In this document: positions 6,347 through 13,048 of the stretch, one piece after another | Position numbering within the stretch: position 1 is the first letter of the stretch | Layout: each line of letters starts with the position of its first letter | Assembly: GCA_934256705.1 (NCBI GenBank) | Contig: CAKQPF010000073.1 | Location: forward strand, 1 to 14,342 | DNA length: 14,342 nucleotides | Reading direction: 5' to 3' | Origin: an uncultured Prevotella sp. | GTDB taxonomy: Bacteria; Bacteroidota; Bacteroidia; Bacteroidales; Bacteroidaceae | Program-made: the position numbers and the translations under genes | Notes under the pieces: model-generated | Database searches by the model: none | What the model was told of the DNA's origin: nothing | Seen by the model: the letters and a program-made list of their open reading frames with translations, nothing else

Positions 6347-6520
6347 GAACTGTACGGTTGAAACGGGCTGAAAGCCCAAAAAGCTCATAGCCCAGGGCAA
6401 CACCCTGGGTTATAATGGCATGAATACCAACGCCCTGCAAAGGCAAAAGCGTAACAGACTCATTGTGTATAATGCTTTTGCCCTTGCAGGGCGTATTGTG
6501 TAATTTCAACCGTACAGTTC
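6347..6520. mobile_element. Palindromic repeat element, shortened copy (174 bp)
   Basis: The ends are perfect 17-bp inverted repeats, GAACTGTACGGTTGAAA (6347-6363) and TTTCAACCGTACAGTTC (6504-6520). Inside are nested GC-rich hairpins: CCCAGGG...CCCTGGG, and a long arm pair starting CGCCCTGCAAAGGC and ending GCCCTTGCAGGGCG. It is nearly identical to the copy at 8236-8517 except that about 64 bp near the right end are missing; the missing part lies between two GGGCGT words, as expected for a deletion between short direct repeats. It lies between the convergent SDR and DUF4923 genes and may act as a bidirectional transcription barrier. No transposase is present and no clear target duplication is seen. 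Confidence 0.8.
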
Positions 6521-6575
6521 ACATATTTTTCTACATTGGTGTTTTTATGTCAAACAAGACAACCACCAATCAGAT

Positions 6576-7265
6576 TTACTTCTTGAACTGGAAACCTGCC
6601 TTCATGCCAGTATAACTGCTGGAAAGGGCAGAGATAGTGCCGAGATGGGATGATGCTGCGGAAGCTGACTGAAGCAGAGTAAGGAGCTTGCTTGCATCAA
6701 AAGTGAGACCCATGTGGCTGCCAGAGATGCTGACATAGGCTGTAACGCTGGTGCCGAGAGCAGAAGTGATGGTCACCTGACGCTTCTTGGAGTCGAAAGA
6801 GTAAGTGCCCTGATATGTTCTTCCGCCGATGGTATATTTCACTGTGTTGTCCTTTTCAAAGACATACTTGCAGTTTCCTGCCTTGATGCCTATCTTCTGA
6901 TAATAAGATGCGAGCTTGTCCTCCACCTTATTGGCAAGAAGAGTGCCGCCAGCCTTGGCAAGAAGGCTCTCGCTCTCAAACTGGATACATGGCTTCTCAT
7001 AAGTCCATGTGCCGACGAGGGAAGACTTGTTGGTGCTGATGTCGCTGCCGAAAGTGGAGATGATGTTGCCGAGGATATTGCCGGCATTAGCCACAGTATT
7101 GGCATTGACTCCTGTCTGACCAGCGATGATGTTACTTGCTACGGCACCGAGAAGATCTGCTGTGCCATTGTTTTGTGTTGTGTTACCCGTGTTGCCTGCA
7201 GTTCCGCAACTTGCAAGAAGTCCGCATGAGAGAACTGTAGCGATTGAAAAAATAAGCTTTTTCAT
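6576..7265 (-). CDS. DUF4923-family (lipocalin-like) lipoprotein, 229 aa
   Basis: The signal MKKLIFSIATVLSCGLLASC places the lipid-modified Cys at residue 20. A Thr/Asn/Gly-rich linker follows. A small helical stretch (about 36-75) precedes a beta-rich domain that opens with SLVGTWTYEKPCIQFESES and contains YKYVF/TIGGRTYQGTYSFD-like strands. This layout, including the paired Cys in PCIQF and GNCKYVF, matches the DUF4923 lipocalin-like lipoproteins of Bacteroidales. The role is unknown; location is probably the inner face of the outer membrane. It is a monocistronic gene flanked by the palindromic element and the ATPase gene. A weak -7-like TACGTTTT lies at 7307-7314 on the minus strand. Confidence 0.85.
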   Translation of the reverse strand: MKKLIFSIATVLSCGLLASCGTAGNTGNTTQNNGTADLLGAVASNIIAGQTGVNANTVANAGNILGNIISTFGSDISTNKSSLVGTWTYEKPCIQFESESLLAKAGGTLLANKVEDKLASYYQKIGIKAGNCKYVFEKDNTVKYTIGGRTYQGTYSFDSKKRQVTITSALGTSVTAYVSISGSHMGLTFDASKLLTLLQSASAASSHLGTISALSSSYTGMKAGFQFKK

Positions 7266-7418
7266 TGTTCTTTATTTATTATATAGATGTTATAAGTAGT
7301 TACGCTAAAACGTACCTTAATATTATTCCTGGAATATGTCCTGTCAACCAATCGGAAAACGACAAGGAAAACGAAGGCGATAACATAGGGGAGAGAGGGT
7401 CGTGATAATCGTTTTGTC

Positions 7419-8048
7419 CTATCCGAGGATGCTCTCCAATTCCTTTATCACCTTGTTCATCTTGGCATCAAAATCCAATCCATTCTCTATTACACGCACG
7501 CAAGGATGTTCTTCCCAAGCCTTCGCCTGCCTTCTGTCCAGCTCGCGGGCAAAGGCAAGTCCTGCTTCGTCCGCCTTCTCGTATCTCTGGGCATTGTTGG
7601 CTGTGGTGTAACACTCCTCAGTGCCGTTCGCCGCACTGAGAAGATGGAGCACTGCATCGTACCTTCTGCGCATCTGCGAGGAAGTCATCCCCACCTCTTC
7701 ACACATCTTTGCCCATATCTCTTCCGACACATAAGTGGAGATATCCATCAGTCCTCTGTCGCATACCACGAGGCAAGGCTGGTCTTTTATGGTCTCGGCC
7801 AAGCGCATCACCTTGTTCTCCATTTCGAGCTGGAGCTCCAATATCATCTTCTCACCGTAATAATAGAATTCCTCGTTATCGGTAAGATAGCTCCATCCTA
7901 TCTTTGTCACCATCGTAGGAATCTCCGGAACGGTAAACACCTTATATCCGAGACGTGAGAAATGATCTACTATTTGCGCCACCGCAGTGGTCTTTCCGGC
8001 ACATGGACCGCCAGTCAATACTACTCGTGTAATCTGTTCTGATTGCAT
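7419..8048 (-). CDS. P-loop ATPase of the AAA_28 / NadR-kinase-like type, 209 aa
   Basis: The Walker A loop GGPCAGKTT is at residues 13-21, directly after a beta-strand (ITRVVLT). PEIPT follows at 41-45, and a Walker B-like CLVVCDRGLMD at 92-102. A basic lid region (QMRRRYDAVLHLL, 125-137) and the conserved R-Y-E-x-A-D-E-A block (155-162) follow, typical of the AAA_28 family that includes NadR nucleotide kinase and the TTD14 proteins. It probably phosphorylates or binds a small nucleotide-like ligand; the substrate is unknown. I chose ATG 8048 over an upstream start at 8177 because the Walker A strand begins right after it, and because the -7 box at 8185 would put the transcription start at about the upstream codon. 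The upstream 43 residues carry no conserved feature. Confidence 0.82.
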   Translation of the reverse strand: MQSEQITRVVLTGGPCAGKTTAVAQIVDHFSRLGYKVFTVPEIPTMVTKIGWSYLTDNEEFYYYGEKMILELQLEMENKVMRLAETIKDQPCLVVCDRGLMDISTYVSEEIWAKMCEEVGMTSSQMRRRYDAVLHLLSAANGTEECYTTANNAQRYEKADEAGLAFARELDRRQAKAWEEHPCVRVIENGLDFDAKMNKVIKELESILG

Positions 8049-8184
8049 TATTCTTTGTATTTTTTTACTACGCTTCACTAATATTGCAGCCATAAAGCGA
8101 CGAAACGAGGGAATAATCCGTATGTAATTACCATGAAAACCTGCTAACTGTTTGTCACTATGACCTTTCAAGCACAATCGAGTA

Positions 8185-8192
8185 CAAAGGTA
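8185..8192 (-). promoter_or_regulatory. -7 box TACCTTTG with upstream A8 tract
   Basis: The minus strand reads TACCTTTG, a match to TAnnTTTG. An A8 tract (T8 on the plus strand, 8197-8204) lies exactly 4 nt upstream of it. The same box, spacing and A8 tract occur at 9556-9563. It would drive the AAA_28 ATPase gene with a leader of roughly 130 nt. Confidence 0.55.
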
Positions 8193-8235
8193 ATACTTTT
8201 TTTTATAATATGTAAGGAATTAGGTACAAAACTTT

Positions 8236-8517
8236 GTGACGGTGAAAAAATAAATCGACCAGTACGGTTGAAACGGGCTGAAGGCCCAAAAAGCTCATAG
8301 CCCAGGGCAACACCCTGGGTTATAATGGCATGAATACCAACGCCCTGCAAGGGCAAAAGCGTAACAGACTCATTGTGTATAATGCTTTTGCCCTTGCAGG
8401 GCGTTGGTATCATTCATCGTAATACCCAGGGCAATGCCCTGGGCAAAGAGCTATTGCCCCTTCGGGGCGTATTGGGTAATTTCAACCGTACAGTTGGATT
8501 TATTTTTTTACCGTCAC
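8236..8517. mobile_element. Palindromic repeat element, full copy (282 bp)
   Basis: The outermost arms GTGACGGTG... (8236-8273) and ...TACCGTCAC (8480-8517) match at 34 of 38 positions. The whole interval is one imperfect palindrome: AGCTC-GCCCAGGGC-CCCTGGG on the left mirrors AGCTC-GCCCAGGGC-CCCTGGG on the right, and the centre has 27-bp perfect arms from ATACCAACGCCC to GGGCGTTGGTAT, around a loop of about 28 nt. Smaller hairpins (CCCAGGG/CCCTGGG, GCCCC-TTC-GGGGC) are nested inside. It abuts the stop codon of the regulator gene and lies upstream of the ATPase promoter. No open frame in it looks like a protein. A shortened copy is at 6347-6520. Confidence 0.82.
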
Positions 8518-9048
8518 TTACTTCTTCGGCACAAAGCTCTCCCATGTCTGGTCATCATAAAAGACACGGATTTCCGTTATCCTCCTGGAAGGGGAAGACT
8601 GCATTGCGATGACTGGCTGACGGGAGGAATGAGACTGATGTGAAACCGGGGAATTCTGGCGCATCGCCGACTTTGAGGCGTTGTAATTGGAGGATGAAAC
8701 GGATGACTGGACAGCGGAATAAGCCTCGTCTTCCGAACCGAAATCCAGCATCCCTTCTGCCAAAATGTCAGTCCCGTTCTTGCCTGCTCCATTCGCATTG
8801 TCCATGGAAGAAGAGGAAGCGTCGTCAGGAGTAGAAGCAGGAACGAACATACCGCCCGATCCTGTCAGCAACCAATCGAGGTTGATGTTGGGAAACTTCT
8901 TCCTTATCGCCTCGACATGACGAAGAGTAGGCTCCGTTCTTCCATTGAAAATACTCGACAAAGAAGCTGCACCTATTCCGGTCAACTGGGCGAACGTCTG
9001 CTGGTTCATGTGCTGAGCTTCCATCAGCTGTCTTATTCTTTCTTTCAT
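8518..9048 (-). CDS. XRE-type helix-turn-helix regulator, 176 aa
   Basis: Residues 1-65 form an XRE/Cro-like helix-turn-helix: MNQQTFAQLTGIGAASLSSIFNGRTEPTLRHVEAI, then the conserved FPNINLDWLLTGSGGMF found in Bacteroidales regulators. A long Ser/Asn/Asp-rich, apparently disordered linker (about 70-155) follows. The C-terminus ends with the compact block ITEIRVFYDDQTWESFVPKK, which may be an interaction tail. It is likely a DNA-binding repressor or activator. The stop codon TAA (8518-8520) is immediately followed by the arm of the palindromic element. Three 22-bp-spaced GATGACTRATC sites lie about 180-230 bp upstream of its start and suggest autoregulation. Target genes cannot be named. Confidence 0.85.
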   Translation of the reverse strand: MKERIRQLMEAQHMNQQTFAQLTGIGAASLSSIFNGRTEPTLRHVEAIRKKFPNINLDWLLTGSGGMFVPASTPDDASSSSMDNANGAGKNGTDILAEGMLDFGSEDEAYSAVQSSVSSSNYNASKSAMRQNSPVSHQSHSSRQPVIAMQSSPSRRITEIRVFYDDQTWESFVPKK

Positions 9049-9194
9049 CTCTTATATATATAAATAATGTATGCGATCTGTATCTCTTGCCCGAACATAA
9101 TCCCAAGGTCGGAAACGGAAAGGAATCGTGTCGGAGATAAAATCTGATGTTAATATTTCCGGACTAAAAACTTGTTGCAAGATGTGCCTTATCC

Positions 9195-9202
9195 CAAAGT
9201 GA
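9195..9202 (-). promoter_or_regulatory. Weak -7-like box TCACTTTG beside the operator-like array
   Basis: The minus strand reads TCACTTTG, one base from the TAnnTTTG consensus. It would place a start site near 9188 with a 140-nt leader to the regulator gene, and would put the 22-bp repeat array at and upstream of the -33 region. No -33 TTTG is visible, so this is tentative. Confidence 0.3.
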
Positions 9203-9226
9203 TGGGTGAGTAACCGTATCACTGCT

Positions 9227-9281
9227 GATGACTAATCATTTCAGAATCGATGACTAATCGTGCCACTATGGATGACTGATC
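9227..9281. promoter_or_regulatory. Operator-like array: three GATGACTRATC sites at 22-bp period
   Basis: GATGACTAATC occurs at 9227 and 9249, and GATGACTGATC at 9271, exactly 22 bp apart. Each site has the inverted ends GAT-N5-ATC, the symmetry expected for a dimeric helix-turn-helix protein, and the 22-bp spacing puts all three on nearly the same DNA face. A more distant GTGAT...ATCAC pair at 9199-9222 may be a degenerate fourth site. The array lies upstream of the XRE-type gene and is most simply its own operator. Confidence 0.5.
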
Positions 9282-9437
9282 TCGGAGTGATTTCTCAGCG
9301 ATTACGGAGCAAGGACTCCGGCATTAAAGACGAAGACCAGACTCGCCATTGTCGGAAGACGCTGACGAAGCAAGACGATTATTCGGAAGAAATTTTCCGA
9401 TGGTCAAAAATTTCGCAAGGAAATCCGCTTTAATTGG

Positions 9438-9458
9438 GGAGGGTACACCCTCCTTTTT
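9438..9458 (+). terminator. Intrinsic-terminator-like hairpin on the plus strand
   Basis: GGAGGG (9438-9443), loop TACA, CCCTCC (9448-9453), followed by TTTTT. No plus-strand gene is visible upstream within the window's 9.0-9.4 kb part, so it may stop read-through transcription or end an unrecognised short RNA. Confidence 0.45.
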
Positions 9459-9540
9459 CGATGAGAAAATCTCGGAATCAGAAATCCATCGTCCTCGGAT
9501 TTTTCTCCATTTTCAGCATTTTCTGGGCCAAATCTGGCAA

Positions 9541-10090
9541 TTTTCTTAACTTTTACAAAGGTAAATATTTTTTTTCTTATACACAACAAATGTTGAGAAA
9601 ATTTTTGCATTATATATTTATAAATCTAATTTTACGATTTTACAATTTAGAAATCTTTAGCAATGTAATGCGGTGCTACAGCATGAATTTAGATTTTACA
9701 AATCAAAATCGCATCTATCTTCAACTTTAACCGCATAATATAATTATTTGGGTATTCCTCAATTAGTTATGTGATATATTCACGTATTTATGGCAATATG
9801 CAGCATTTTACATTCAATTTCCTTTGCCTTTTTATTGTAATATTTCAACAGACAAAGGCTAAATACTTGGATTTTCAGCATTTACAACAATTATTTTACT
9901 TACAAATATCAGTGAATATAAATTTCAGAATTTGAATATTCATATTTTGAAATATAGATTTTTATATCGAAATTTCATAAATATCACCCTTCTATTATTA
10001 TAAATTTCAACAACTGAATTTATGTTTTAATATTTATATAACAAAATCGAAAAGAAATGTAAACCTTAAAATATGTAAATCTAAACACTA
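9541..10090. other. Very AT-rich gene-free block
   Basis: About 550 bp have a strikingly low G+C content; 9601-9660 has 9 G/C in 60 and 9901-9960 has 10 in 60. No open frame shows family resemblance; the longest (9434-9730) is composed of chance Phe/Ile-rich text. A minus-strand promoter box is at its left edge. A dif-like word CGCATAAT is at 9732. The block could be an origin-like or other DNA-unwinding region, a nucleoid-protein binding region or simply a decayed insert; sequence alone does not decide. Confidence 0.5.
9556..9563 (-). promoter_or_regulatory. -7 box TACCTTTG with A8 tract and -33 TTG
   Basis: The minus strand reads TACCTTTG, with an A8 tract exactly 4 nt upstream (T8 at 9568-9575 on the plus strand) and TTG at 9584-9586, 20 nt upstream of the box. 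This is the best promoter match in the gene-free region. It points at the XRE-type gene, which would then have a leader of about 500 nt, or at an unrecognised RNA ending in between. Confidence 0.55.
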
Positions 10091-10440
10091 CAACCACCCC
10101 ACCATTGCAAGATTTGCGAGGTTTTAAAATTTGCGTACATCTGCTCGTTTGCTTTCAAATTTTCGATTCTCGTGAGGGGTAAAAATGGGTAAACCCACTG
10201 AAAATGAGCATTTAAACCCTAAAAATTGCCTCCACGAAACGCTCCGTTTTTAGCGGAAAAACGAAGAAATTACTGCCTTTTTCTCATTTTTCCAGCCATC
10301 TGGCGACGAAAATCGCACGCTTTTAGCCTTCTTTTGCCACCGAAACGCCCTTAATAAATGTTAAACACCATTTCCCTTTACTTTCTCATCACCATAAAAT
10401 CCAAACCAACCAAGCGAAATGATCAGCCAGACGGACAAGA
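10091..10440. other. Gene-free stretch between AT-rich block and holA terminator
   Basis: Composition returns toward normal. Small palindromes occur (TGGGTAAACCCA at 10186-10197 and CGTTTTT-AGCGG-AAAAACG at 10245-10263). No credible coding frame or RNA gene is seen. Confidence 0.4.
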
Positions 10441-10478
10441 AAAATCGTGATTGGAAAGCCATGCTTTCCAATCACGAC
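10441..10478 (-). terminator. Intrinsic terminator for leftward transcription (holA side)
   Basis: Perfect 15-bp arms, TCGTGATTGGAAAGC (10446-10460) and its complement (10464-10478), surround the loop CAT. Read on the minus strand the hairpin is followed by TTTTT (complement of AAAAA at 10441-10445). It lies about 360 nt beyond the holA stop codon, giving that transcript a long 3' tail. Confidence 0.8.
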
Positions 10479-10666
10479 ACCTATTGTTTCATTGCGATTT
10501 TGCGCTCATTTCATTCTGTCCCCCACTCCATCTTTCGCCACTCTGATTCGCTATTCGCTCATCAATGCCTTCCCTTTTCCGGTCTTGCTCCCCCACTCTT
10601 TGCTGACGAAAATCTTCATCTTCAGTGCAAAGTTTTCACCTCTGTTCTCCCGATATTCCAACTGTT

Positions 10667-10790
10667 ATTTCCAGTTGTCTTCAGTATGTATTTCCAATAT
10701 TTCCGACATCATTTCCTGATGTCTTCACCATAGAATCCCGACATCTTCACTATGGATTTCCAGGAGACTTCACTTCTGATTTCTGAAGGA
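10667..10790. repeat. Degenerate 21-24 bp tandem repeats between holA and its terminator
   Basis: ATTTCC-type unit starts fall at 10667, 10690, 10711, 10735, 10756 and 10779 (steps of 23, 21, 24, 21, 23). A loose consensus is ATTTCCnGACATCTTCACTATGG. On the minus strand, the direction of holA transcription, the tract is purine-rich (TGAAGAC, GGAAAT words). It encodes no continuous frame. Confidence 0.5.
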
Positions 10791-10837
10791 TAATTCCTTA
10801 TGCCCGCCTTTGCTTTTCCGGAAAAAGAGACCACGAA

Positions 10838-11890
10838 TCAATCGTGCAGAATGAAAAAGAAGAGCTCTTTCATGAGGTCACTTTTCGGAGTATTCGCTGT
10901 CGCATCGAGGCCTTTCAACTTGCCTTCCACCTCTCTGATTTTATCAATGATGAGCAAAGTTTTCATCGGAGAATAGTATCTCATTCCTTCGACATAATCC
11001 TTAGTTGCCCACTCCGAACTAAGTCCGAGGTATGACATAATGGCAGACGCATTTCGAGGCGCCGGAGCATAGAATGCAATCATCAGATTTTGGAAATATC
11101 CGAATATCAGACTAAGCATCGGAAACATGTCTTTGGAATTTGGATCACTGAGTTTGTGCTTGACGATAAGGTTGACTTTTTCCACATCATGCTTAGCAAT
11201 AGCAGTGCGAAGTTCGAAGCCATTAAAATCCTTGCTGACTCCCACGCATCGCTCCACCAGTTCCGGATTTATTGCCATTGCTGCGCCAGGAGGAAAAGTC
11301 ACGAGAATTTTGTCGATTTCAGAAATCAGTCTTTTCAGATCACTACCCACATGTTCGGCAATCATTGCGCTTGCCTTGACATCAATGCTCGCACCTTTCT
11401 CCCGAACATATTGCGTGATGAAAGGAGACAGTTCCCAATCGCGCAGCGGAGCGAACGCAGCGACGCGTCCGATTTTCTGTAATTGCCCGACGTGTTTTTT
11501 TCTTCCATCCACCGACCCTTTGTAACATATCACGAGAAGAGTGGACGGATTAGGATTTGCCACATATTTCTCCAGCAGATCAAAATCCTTCGTCTGCTGA
11601 GCTTCACGGAATACCACCACCTGTCTTTCCGCCATCATAGGATAACGCTTGCACTGCTCCACCACTTGCTTCATCGAAGTATCGGAACCATAGAAGAGCG
11701 ACTGGTTGAAATCCTTTTCCTCTTCTTTCAGCACATTCTGCAGCACATAGTCGGAGATGGAATCGAGGTAATAACTTTCCGTTCCCACACTCGTACCCAT
11801 GAGAAGATAGACGGGCTTATACTGCTTTGCTCGCAGTTCAGCCATCACCGCTTCATACTGCTGTTGCTGTGCAGTCTTCTTTGTTGCCAT
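10838..11890 (-). CDS. holA: DNA polymerase III delta subunit, 350 aa
   Basis: This is the clamp-loader delta subunit, which opens the beta sliding clamp during replication and repair. The N-terminal block KPVYLLMGTSVGTESYYLDSI replaces a working P-loop, as expected for delta, which does not hydrolyse ATP. FYGSDTSMKQVVEQCKRYPMMAERQVVVFREAQ, the LLVICYKG strand and the conserved SDLKRLISEIDKIL lid-domain helix follow, with the helical collar domain (about 215-350) after FNGFELRTAIAKHD. The length is normal for the family. ATG 11890 is followed by a Gln-rich N-terminal tail. It lies 199 nt downstream of the amidase gene on the same strand; no convincing promoter box was found between them. Confidence 0.93.
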   Translation of the reverse strand: MATKKTAQQQQYEAVMAELRAKQYKPVYLLMGTSVGTESYYLDSISDYVLQNVLKEEEKDFNQSLFYGSDTSMKQVVEQCKRYPMMAERQVVVFREAQQTKDFDLLEKYVANPNPSTLLVICYKGSVDGRKKHVGQLQKIGRVAAFAPLRDWELSPFITQYVREKGASIDVKASAMIAEHVGSDLKRLISEIDKILVTFPPGAAMAINPELVERCVGVSKDFNGFELRTAIAKHDVEKVNLIVKHKLSDPNSKDMFPMLSLIFGYFQNLMIAFYAPAPRNASAIMSYLGLSSEWATKDYVEGMRYYSPMKTLLIIDKIREVEGKLKGLDATANTPKSDLMKELFFFILHD

Positions 11891-12089
11891 AATTGCCTTA
11901 GATTATCATTTTGTCCTATTTGCACATCTGCTTCAATAAAGCTTTACCATTTACTGTTTTGTGCAAGAAATAATAGGTAAGTTCTACAAATAAATATCCC
12001 ACAGATTACGCATAGTTTTACAATAGACAAAGAGTAGAAAAGTCTCCTTATCCATATCAATCTGCGAGACCTGTGGGAATTGTCAGTTA

Positions 12090-12974
12090 TCAGTCACGGA
12101 AGCGCTTGGTGAGGTCGCCAAATTCATCGATTCGCCTATCGCGAAGGAACGGCCACCAGCGACGCACCTGCTCGCTATGCTCCATATCAATGGCTACTAT
12201 CACGCTCTCTTCCTCTCTGTCAGAGGCACGATAGAGCAGTTCGCCTTGCGGTCCTGCCACGAAGCTGGAGCCCCAAAACTGTATGCCATTTGTCATACCG
12301 CTTGGATCAGGTTCATATCCCACCCTATTCACCGCTACTACAGGCAGTCCGTTTGCCACGGCATGTCCTCGCTGCACGGTGGTCCAAGCCTCGCGTTGAC
12401 GCTGCTGTTCCTGTGGAGTATCGGTGCTCTCATATCCTATAGCCGTAGGATAAATGAGGATTTCCGCCCCTGCAAGCGCCATCATCCTCGCCCCTTCCGG
12501 GTACCACTGATCCCAGCACACCTGCACACCGAGACGTCCTACGCTGGTATTTATCGGCTGAAATCCGAGGTCACCAGGAGTGAAATAGAATTTCTCATAG
12601 TAAGCAGGGTCGTCAGGAATGTGCATCTTGCGATATTTTCCAGCGATAGAGCCATCCTTTTCTATCACCACAGCAGTGTTGTGATAGAGTCCAGGAGCAC
12701 GTCTTTCAAAGAGAGAAGTCACAATGACGATGCCCAGTGCCTTTGCCAATTCTCCATAGAATCGGGTTGAAGGTCCAGGTATCGGCTCTGCGAGGTCGAA
12801 ATTATCCACTGACTCCACCTGACAGAAATACAAAGAGTTGTGCAGCTCCTGAAGAACCACGAGTTGCGCCCCACGACGTGCGAGGTCCACTATACCTTCA
12901 GCGAGGCGTGTCATATTCTGCTCCCTACTGCCGGTATTATGCTGTTGTAATATTCCAATTTTCAGTTCACGCAT
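12090..12974 (-). CDS. aguB: N-carbamoylputrescine amidase, 294 aa
   Basis: A nitrilase-superfamily carbon-nitrogen hydrolase with the Glu-Lys-Cys triad: E43 in LQELHNS, K116 in KYRKMHIPDDP and C153 in QVCWDQWYPEGAR. QELHN, the DDPAYYEKFYFTPGD loop and GMTNGIQFWGSSF are characteristic of N-carbamoylputrescine amidases, which hydrolyse N-carbamoylputrescine to putrescine, CO2 and ammonia in the agmatine route of polyamine synthesis. The partner agmatine deiminase, often adjacent in Bacteroidales, is not in the window. A -7 box at 12999 gives a short leader of about 17 nt. Upstream lie the long ATTCATA inverted arms and the divergent barrel gene. Confidence 0.9.
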   Translation of the reverse strand: MRELKIGILQQHNTGSREQNMTRLAEGIVDLARRGAQLVVLQELHNSLYFCQVESVDNFDLAEPIPGPSTRFYGELAKALGIVIVTSLFERRAPGLYHNTAVVIEKDGSIAGKYRKMHIPDDPAYYEKFYFTPGDLGFQPINTSVGRLGVQVCWDQWYPEGARMMALAGAEILIYPTAIGYESTDTPQEQQRQREAWTTVQRGHAVANGLPVVAVNRVGYEPDPSGMTNGIQFWGSSFVAGPQGELLYRASDREEESVIVAIDMEHSEQVRRWWPFLRDRRIDEFGDLTKRFRD

Positions 12975-12998
12975 ATTTCATTACATTTTTTCTGCGTA

Positions 12999-13006
12999 CA
13001 AAGTTA
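12999..13006 (-). promoter_or_regulatory. -7 box TAACTTTG for the amidase gene
   Basis: The minus strand reads TAACTTTG, fitting TAnnTTTG, 25 nt upstream of the amidase start codon. No clear -33 element. Confidence 0.5.
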
Positions 13007-13048
13007 ATAAAAACATTTATTGTAAGAAAGAAACTGCATAACATTTTT

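Larger units (their letters stand above)
9049..9540. other. Long leader or spacer upstream of the XRE-type gene
   Basis: This 490-bp stretch has near-normal base composition. Apart from the 22-bp array and a terminator-like hairpin at 9438-9458 it contains no convincing open frame: short frames on both strands (for example 9349-9549 plus and 9404-9610 minus) have no start context and no recognisable motif. Confidence 0.45.

Noticed and set aside
8168..8643. Open frames over the palindromic element (LPLQGVGI..., ALGYELFG..., FNRTV)
   Set aside because: The same text arises from both copies and both strands because the DNA is palindromic; no start signals, and the frames end in flanking genes.
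9227..9281. Plasmid-type iterons of a replication origin
   Set aside because: Only three 22-bp units, no replication initiator gene nearby, and the adjacent gene is an XRE-type regulator; an operator array is simpler.
9434..9730. 98-codon plus-strand frame in the AT-rich block
   Set aside because: Composition is chance Phe/Ile/Asn-rich text, it spans a terminator-like hairpin and an opposing promoter, and no family is recognised.
10419..10733. Plus-strand frames of 104 and 90 codons opposite the holA 3' tail
   Set aside because: They run through a perfect 15-bp terminator hairpin and pyrimidine-rich degenerate repeats; no motif or start context.
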